Part shown: piece by piece, positions 57,001 to 64,000 of the stretch
Layout of the letters: every line of letters starts with the position of its first letter
Numbering within the stretch: position 1 is the first letter of the stretch
DNA from: Calliopum simillimum
Taxonomy: Eukaryota; Arthropoda; Insecta; Diptera; Lauxaniidae
Assembly: GCA_951812925.1 (NCBI GenBank)
Contig: OX638370.1
Span: forward strand, 24,481,964-24,545,963
Direction of reading: 5' to 3'
Length of the DNA stretch: 64,000 nt
Translations under genes and position numbers: made by a program
Notes under the pieces: generated by a model
What the model was told of the DNA's origin: nothing
The model's input: only the letters and a program-made list of their open reading frames with translations
Databases searched by the model: none

Positions 57001-57519
57001 TGGTTGAAGAGTTATCGCAATTTAAAAAGTAAATAATTTTAATATGAACTTATTCTTAGCATTTACATACATTATTTATAACTGCGTACATCTTTTTAAA
57101 TTAAGTTATATACTTAACTGTAAGTCGTACTAAACATTTTTGACGTATTTTTGTAGGCAGTTTCCTAAGCTACAAAATTAAAGATCAACATTTTTCTGTA
57201 GAGTTACCGTTAGCGAGATATTTGCAAAAAGCTGGTTTTATCGAACTTTAAGCCTGAATAACGTTTTATGAGGTCAATGGACTGAAAAAGATTTTACACT
57301 TTATTTATCTTGCATAAATAAAGATAATTTTCCTGGGGTAGGTGCAACGCACTTGGAAATAAATCCCTCTTAAAAACATTAGAAAGAATAATTCAACTAC
57401 ATACTCATGTGAATGACGACTACTTTGGGCCTAATCAAAAAAAAATCCGTTGGAGTTTTAAGGATATCTTAAACGGTTTTCGAGTAACGGTTGGGGTATT
57501 TTTCTACCCCTTGGACCAA
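57001..57519. other. intergenic, no gene seen
   Basis: Nothing recognisable. Confidence 0.45.
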
Positions 57520-58200
57520 CACGTGTACTCAATTCAGTACAAAGTTTTGTTTTTGTAAAGTTTTTGCAAGTTTATTTGAAAAAAATTGTAAAGTTTCACA
57601 CTCAATTGATAACCACCAGTTCAATTAGTGCATATTTATATTGCAGTAGCCAGTGACCACATCACCAAGTGACCACATTTGGTCTTGAGTGTAAAAATTA
57701 CTTATTTTCAAAGATAAAATTCTGGTTTTAGGAAGAGGAAACTACACTCAACCGATATACTGTTCGAATCCCTATTTTATATTCAACAGATACCATTTAG
57801 TTTCCATGCCATTCATATTCCAGTGGTCCATGGCCAGGTAACCAAGTGGCTATATTGGATTCTTAGTACGAAAAGAAGCCCCTATTTTCAGGAATAAAAT
57901 CCTGGCATTAGGAAAAAATACTGTACTGAATGAATACAGACATTTTTTCCAATGCTGTTTTATGTTCTATGAATCCAATTTGGTTTCATTGGAATCCATT
58001 TATATTTCAGTGGTCTTAGTATGAAAAGTCCTTATTTTAAACTACAAAATTCTGATATTAAGAAAAGAAACTACACTAAGCGGATGCACAGTTTTAAACA
58101 CTGTTTTTTGTTCTATGGATCATATATAGTTTCAATGGAATCCACTCATGTTTCATCGGTCCATGAACAGGTGACCAAATGGCCATATTGCACACTTCAA
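57520..58200. repeat. ~180-bp tandem repeat, over three diverged units
   Basis: The landmark CAGTGGTCCATGGCCAGGTAACCAAGTGG in variants appears near 57647, 57822, 58006 and 58155. GGAAACTACACTCAACCG-type phrases lie between. The frame at 58021-58206 runs along one unit and is not supported. Confidence 0.65.
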
Positions 58201-59439
58201 AGCTAAATACCCAAAACACAGTAACTTTCAACTTTGAAACAAGAATATCTCAAAAATCTGGCGTGATGTAACAAAACTAGTTACGGATTCTTTTTGGCAT
58301 ATCAAAAATTTTCAGAATTCGGAATCAGAACAATCAAAAATTATCCGAAAAGTATATACACATTGCCCCAGAAAACTACCCTAACAATTTTGACATTGTA
58401 TACCTTAGACATGGCAATCCCAATTTGAACTATTTATTCACCATTCTTTGGCAACATGAAACGAGTGCTGATGTCATCATTTCAAACATTAAAATATTTT
58501 TAGTTGTATTTTTTTTTTTTTTTTTCAAAGATATTTTTTGTTGGAGACTTTCGGTTTATGTGAGAAGGCAGGGCCGTGCGCAGGATTTGCTCTTGGGGGG
58601 CGTTTTTCATAAAAAAAAGGTAATAACACTATAAAATGCTAAGTACATGTATGCCATTCGAAAGGCACTAAAACAACACTTAGTGTAAAAAAAGTTGACA
58701 TCAAAATAACATGTTTAAATGGTAAAAGAAATGCAAAGGTGCCAAGTTCTAAATTTTTCAAAATTTTCAAAGAAAAAATGCTAAGTCCATTTTTAATAAT
58801 ACCATTATAGTACCATTTTTTTTTACTTTTTTTATAAAATTAAGTCAATAGCACTAACTCTGGTCACAAAAGTGCATTGAGTCCTGGTGTTTTTAATAAA
58901 AATGGTTTGAGCTATCTTTCAGTCAGGCTAGTTTGCATTAGGATTTTAGAAAATCAGAATAAATTTTAAATTTTGAAAGTAGTTTTGCAAGCAAACTAAA
59001 ACACTAGGGTCCGAGTATACAGAAAAAGTTTATTTTTAAATCGATTTTCAAGGTCGAATTTCGGTAACTAAATGGCCTTTACATTGTTTCTGTATTAAAA
59101 AACAAGGTTTGACAAATACTAACTAAAAACCAAGTACATACTTAATTTTCCGTTTAGTTTTAAATTTAAAAATCGTATTTTTAATAGTTCTATCTGATAG
59201 CGTTAAAGAGACATTGTATTTTTAGGACCTTTTTTTAAATTTTTTTGTTGCGATTTTTAAGAAAATTAACAAGAAATGAAAATTCGAATCTGGCCTTAGA
59301 ATTGCTATGTCTCGCATGGTTTTCGAGAAATCTTAACCTTAAAGTTTTGTTTTTTGAGATTTTTGAGGTTATATAATGAAACAAGGAAAACTTAAGCCAC
59401 AAATCCTGATAACGAAGCTTAAAGCCAAAGTCTTCTACT

Positions 59440-59560
59440 TCAAAAATCCGAATCTGTTAACCGTTTTTTTCTATCACGTCTGAGATCCGAGTTATCCTTG
59501 ATTTAAAGTGCAGAAAACGCTTTTTTCAGGCACATGGCGTGCATCCAGGTATGATCGATT
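59440..59560 (+). repeat. third copy of the 7.9/9.4 kb inverted arm
   Basis: CTGAGATCCGAGTTATCCTT and TGATTTAAAGTGCAGAAAA match the arm at 7879-7992. Confidence 0.65.
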
Positions 59561-59939
59561 CCGCTCTGGAAATTTTGATGTATCTTGTCGACTATGCACC
59601 AAAAAAGTGAACGAAATTCTTTAAAAGGTGGAGGAAGACCGACACAAAAGCAGTCAAAACATTGCTGTATAAAAAAATCTCATTGACCTCTTTCAGTATA
59701 TGAATCTCGGACTACCATTTGTTTCACTCGTTGCAGAATTATCTTGATTGTGGAAAATCGAATTCCCAGTGGATTGCAAAATGGTCTTGACCGAGGTTTT
59801 CGAGCAGAAACCCCAGAAATCCTTTAAGGACCGTATTTTGGATTTGCCTGAAAGATGGCGTGTAGTGGTCAATAACAATGGAAAATATTAGACTAAATAG
59901 AGTTATTTTGATAAGTGAAAAAAAAAATAGTTTCAACTA

Positions 59940-60595
59940 ATAGTACAGCCATTTGGTAGTTTTACCTGGAAAGTTTTGCGGGATTTTTGCAAATAAGTTA
60001 TTTTATAAATTTCGATGTGCTCACTCAGAATTTCAGCTTTGCTACCTCGAGTCGTGTTCGCTCGTGCCGCCATATTGGAAAAATGCGGCTACAAATATCT
60101 CTTTAACGGTTACATCTAGAGAAAAATATTGTGGGCCAATGTTGTAGCTTATAAAATTTTCTATAAAAATGACATTTGAATTGTTTTCGTACGACTTATA
60201 ACTCATTAGATATCGTAATTCAAAATTCGAAAAAAAATTAGTAAATGTGCCTGCCGCTCATGAGTAGGCACAGTGATGTGTTATGCTTAAAATTACGATA
60301 ATTCATGAACGGTGGGTTACACGTTTAAAGTAAAACTATCTATATATAAGGAATTACTTCCACTATAATCTACATGTTATTTTTTTTTTTTTTTTTCATA
60401 TGACCTATAGCTTAGGAGATATTTTTCAAAAAACTAAAAATTTTGAAAAAAACTGTTTTTTCAAAAAATCTCCAAAACGGTTAGTTAAAAAAAAAAAATT
60501 TTCTCGCATTTTGTAGAACGTTCAATTCCCTGTAAGGATCTATTCGAACTGTTTTTTCGTCCGACTTACCGTTCATGAGATATCGCCCCCCCCCC
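59940..60595. repeat. inverted copy of the 31.5-32.1 kb repeat
   Basis: Similarity to 31527-32140 extends over about 600 bases in inverse orientation. It stops abruptly at GATATCG, just before the C-run of the hAT-like end. Confidence 0.7.
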
Positions 60596-60949
60596 CGTGC
60601 GCACGGGTCTGTGAGGAGGTGATATGGGCGTGGTGAATCCAAGATCAACGTGATACATGAATGAAAGCCAACAATCCAAGGATCAGATATGTATCAAGAT
60701 ATTATTTTTAGAGTTTCTAGTTTCATAGAAATCTCTGTTTTAGTTAGGGGTAGAAAACATGCTAACTATCGGCGTACATCCGAAAGAAGTAGTCTTCAAA
60801 TCTACGCTCTCTCCAACTGAAAGAAGTTGAGGATTTTAGCTTCAGAGTATTCGGAATTAACAAATTATGTTATGTTATGTTTATAAAAAATCGAATGACT
60901 ACTCTAAAGATTTCAGAATTAAGCGAGCTTTAAACTCAATGAATTCTAT

Positions 60950-61440
60950 ATATATTTACACGGATGGCCTAAAACTATGAGCTGGAGTTGCAGCTGGGGC
61001 TTTTATTACAGTCTATAATGTAACACTAAAGTTTTATTTTCCACGTAGCATCTTCCAAGCTAAATTGGAAGCGATAAGCATGGCGACGAAGAATCCAAGT
61101 CAGTCCATCGATGCTACAATCTGCTACAAGCCATCAAGAGTATGCTTGAAACAAGCCTAGTTTGGGTACCTAGTCATTACGGTATAGAGGGTAATGAAAT
61201 TGCTGATGAACAAGCAGAACCAGGTGTCCTCGAAGAGGAACCATTAAGTGGTTCACTTTTTTTCAGAAATCGTTTTAATGTGAGGCTTATATAAAATGGA
61301 TTTTTGGCCAACGGTTTTGTAAAGATATAACAGACTACTGAAATTTTCTCTTTATCTCATAAAACATGTAGAAATGTTGTAGGAGCCATCACTGGTCACT
61401 GTCTTGTAGGCTATAATGCCTATAGAATGGACATTTTAGC
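60950..61440 (+). pseudogene. LINE RNase H domain fragment, broken
   Basis: YTDG (60957-60968) opens an RNase H domain. VWVPSHYGIEGNEIADEQ (from 61160) is its final acidic motif, and HCLVGYNAYRM (~61398) the region after it. The first block is in another frame and has a TGA soon after YTDG, so the copy is dead. RNase H after reverse transcriptase is typical of I-, Loa- and R1-type LINEs and not of Jockey, so this differs from the fragment at 29646-31105. Confidence 0.75.
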
Positions 61441-63684
61441 CCATTCTAACTTAATCGCCTTAAACAAGTAACTGGAAATGAGCAATTACCATTGCCAAAT
61501 TTAAATATTTCAATATTTCTCCTTTTTCCTTAAAATAACGTTGTTAAAAGCGTATAAATTTTAGATATATACGTACGTATTTAAGAAACTAAATTTTAAA
61601 AACAATCCAATTTCCCAAAAATATTTAATATTCATCTAATTCTGTAATGTTTTTAAACTAAATTCGGTGTTGCGAACAACATAATTTTAAATATAAACAT
61701 CACTTACTACAAATTACATTCTTAATTAGCTGTCATTTCATTTCGTTCAAAAACAAAAATATTTATGAAAATAATAAAGTAAAACTTTGATAACAAATCC
61801 TTAAACTTTGGCCTGGCAACAGTTTTGCATTAACACCTTCTGAATGAGATAACTGTTGCTTATCACAAACATTCCAATCATTTTATGTTTCATAAACGAA
61901 CAGTGAGATTTATTTTCGAGCTATTGAATGCGAGTATTGAGATTTTTAATAAAAAATTTTTTTATTATAAATTCTGTCAAATTTTATTAGACAAAATTAA
62001 AGTTAAAAGTTGGTTGTGCAAATTTTCCGGCATATTATTGTAATTACTTAACTATTGTTATATTTTTGATGCCCTCTGAACGCTACCATGCTCTAAAGCG
62101 TCATCAAATTTTCCACATCTGTTAACTTTTAGTTTAACTGATATGTTATTTACTGTATTTTATATGTAATAATTATAACAATCCCAATTTTTCACAAAAA
62201 TTCACTCACCAAAATTGACAGGTAGGCCATCGAACGATAAGCATCTAATGCGTTTAATTAGAAGCATTGTCTGCCTGAAGTTATTTACATGGCCAGTAAT
62301 GTAATTAACAAAGTTTTTTTTTTGGAGGGGGGGGGGGGGGAAATCACTAAATATTTACAAATGTACTATGAATTTTCGTTGCTATTTATAATTTGGATAC
62401 TGAATGTTTCAGTGGTATATTGTCCAGCCCTGTCAGCCCAACTTTCATTTCAATATTGACATTTGTTGTTATTTTGTTTAATGAATGCGGTTTGTGAGTT
62501 TGCGGCTTTTTAGCTGATTTGTATTTATGTTGGCAATTAATTCGAAACTAATTTTTGTAATTTTATTTGTTTCATATTTTGTGGTATCTATGTAGGTAGT
62601 TTTATTTTACAACAGCGAAAAAAAAAACATATGATTGATGTAACTTTTGATGTTTATATTATCGAATTAAAAAGTGATAAATTTAAAAAGAAATTCGGGA
62701 AGATTTTAAAGTCTTTGTGTCGCTGAAGGTTTCAAAATGCAAAATTTTAGGAGCAGCAAAGAGTTAATGTGATACTTTGCGATGACTTTGTTGATCTGCT
62801 TCCAACACTTTCGTAATTCAAGGATTTCTTTCCCTAATAACCTTTTCCCTTGGCAATGAACATCTGGCTGCATTTTTGGTTTAAGTTGTCGTTTGAGATG
62901 GTAGCAATCCTCGTAACAAACTCATAAAATAAGACCGCTTTAAAATTTTAGCCAATTAATGCCTAACGTAGCAAGATTTGACTTGTCCCTTTCCAATTTT
63001 GTTGAAATTAAAAAAGTGGCTTCTTTTTAGGGCAAAAACAATAAAGCGAAAAAAAATTTTATTGATTTTTTGTGCCGATAGATAAAGCTACAAAATCGGC
63101 ATAAAATTACAAATAATGCTTTGCAAAATTGTCCATAACTTTGAAAATTCTTAACCAATTTTTACGTTCAGAACAAATTTGGAAAGGGATTGAAATCAGA
63201 ACATCAGCACAAGGTAAGTTTTGTGCTATTAACTGAAAACAGAAATGTCAAATGTGCTGCGGTGTCAAAGGCAACTCAGTTTACCCTATACCGTTTATTT
63301 AATAAAAATTCTTCGTCATCATGAAAATGACACTACTATCAAGTGGAAGCAAACCATCCATTCACTTCACTTTTTTCATTCATAACTTCGATATTGGAAG
63401 ATAATCCTATAAAAGAGAAAGCCCGAAAAGCACTTGTTATTTATATAAGAAAATTACTATTCAAAAAATTACTTTGTCGACCGCGGCATACAATTGACAA
63501 TGTGTAATGACTACTGTTGGCGTCAATTAACAACTTAATTAACTTTTAATTTCATCAATAAATATCATCGGAAAAATTTAATTTTTTTTTTTTTCATAAT
63601 TCGAAAATTTATGTTAAATGTACCTTGCATATGAGTATAACAAAAAAATTAGCGTGAAAAACAATAGCAAAGACTACTTACTAT
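61441..63684. other. intergenic, no gene supported
   Basis: AT-rich and seemingly single-copy. A run of 14 G lies at 62327-62340 after a T-run. Confidence 0.5.
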
Positions 63685-64000
63685 ACAGGGTGTATTGCAT
63701 AAGGTTACGATGCTTCTAGGAGGTGAAAGAGGAGGCCTAGACTAACAAAAAATTGCGCTTGGAGGGAGGGTCTAAAATATACCCCTGAGTAGTTATAGGG
63801 TTAAAACTGATTTTCTGACTAGTTTCAGAAAAAAATATTCTTGGATCACTCTAACGTTTTAGAGTAAACATTTCTATGGCGAGGTTTTAGGTAATTTTTT
63901 TTTTTCTGAATATATTCAGAAAATCAGTTTTAACCCTATAACTCCTCAGGGGTACATTTTAGGGCACATTTAGACCACCCTCCAGGTGCAATTTTTTGTT
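63685..64000 (+). repeat. foldback element cut by the window end
   Basis: The left arm begins ACAGGGTGTATTGCATAAGG (63686). GGTTAAAACTGATTTTCTGA (63801-63820) returns as its inverse at about 63923-63942, and AACAAAAAATTGCGC (63743) is the inverse of the final bases of the window. The hairpin turns near 63885. The rest of the right arm lies outside. The left arm is also at 32245-32450. Confidence 0.7.

Larger units (their letters stand above)
58561..60619. mobile_element. hAT-like element, ~2.04 kb, with 8-bp duplication
   Basis: The left end is CAGGGCCGTGCGCAGG (58569). The right end, inverted, is CAGACCCGTGCGCACG (up to 60611), matching at 13 of 16 positions. It is flanked by TGAGAAGG (58561-58568) and TGAGGAGG (60612-60619). 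CAG-beginning termini with an 8-bp duplication are the hAT signature. G-runs lie just inside both ends. The interior has no transposase and includes other repeats (59440-59560 and 59940-60595), so it is non-autonomous or a nest of insertions. Confidence 0.6.

Noticed and set aside
62327..62340. Run of 14 G as a quadruplex or regulatory site
   Set aside because: A single homopolymer run may be sequencing or slippage variation; no further structure supports a function.
1..64000. A novel defence, biosynthetic or regulatory gene system
   Set aside because: Host coding content is limited to a Toll receptor, a structural protein and a tRNA; the rest is transposon and tandem-repeat DNA, so I do not claim a system.

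Overview
The window looks like AT-rich nuclear DNA from a higher (brachyceran) fly, with a fruit-fly-like repertoire. A tephritid is my guess, not something the sequence proves. The main evidence is a Toll-type receptor very close to Drosophila Toll, DINE-1/mini-me-like elements carrying the dipteran 'GTCY' microsatellite core, a BEL/Pao retrotransposon, a mariner and Jockey/I-type LINE remnants. Host genes are sparse: one complete Toll-family receptor (25576-28719, +), one small secreted proline-rich protein gene (53955-54380, -, with a candidate first exon near 55197), and one tRNA-Phe(GAA) (33159-33231, +). Almost everything else is transposon or tandem-repeat DNA.

Layout. 1-2425: degenerate minisatellite with a ~424-bp higher-order period. 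3.4-7.4 kb: a DINE-like copy, a short inverted repeat, a dead DD37D mariner, and a TTAA-flanked palindrome-rich element. 7.9-9.5 kb: a long inverted-repeat composite holding a 129-bp tandem repeat, itself interrupted by a 542-bp element with a 9-bp target duplication. 12.2-14.3 kb: tandem repeats and a second DINE-like copy. 14674-21065: a complete BEL/Pao element with identical LTRs, a 5-bp duplication and one intact 1767-codon Gag-Pol frame. 23406-24315: a Transib-type element (CGGCG duplication). 25.6-28.7 kb: Toll. 29-32.5 kb: a hairpin element, a decayed LINE and foldback repeats. 33-34.4 kb: tRNA-Phe and a foldback element. 34.4-43 kb: three Helitron-like 3' ends, each preceded by a different long degenerate minisatellite, plus a third DINE-like copy. 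44.6-53.3 kb: three large arrays of a 'GTCATGAGAGAAAA' minisatellite and a 1070-bp TIR element. 54 kb: the proline-rich gene. 56.1-64 kb: a TA-flanked TIR element, ~180-bp tandem repeats, a ~2-kb hAT-like element, an RNase H LINE fragment, and a foldback repeat cut by the window edge.

The host genes do not form an operon or shared pathway. Toll acts in signalling from the cell surface, the proline-rich protein is probably extracellular matrix or cuticle, and the tRNA serves translation. The repeats interact through nesting: target duplications and a paralogous empty site let several insertions be defined exactly. The BEL element is the youngest insertion and the only mobile element here with an intact coding region. 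I found no defence-type or biosynthetic system. The most notable structure is the repeated association of Helitron-like termini with unrelated minisatellites.
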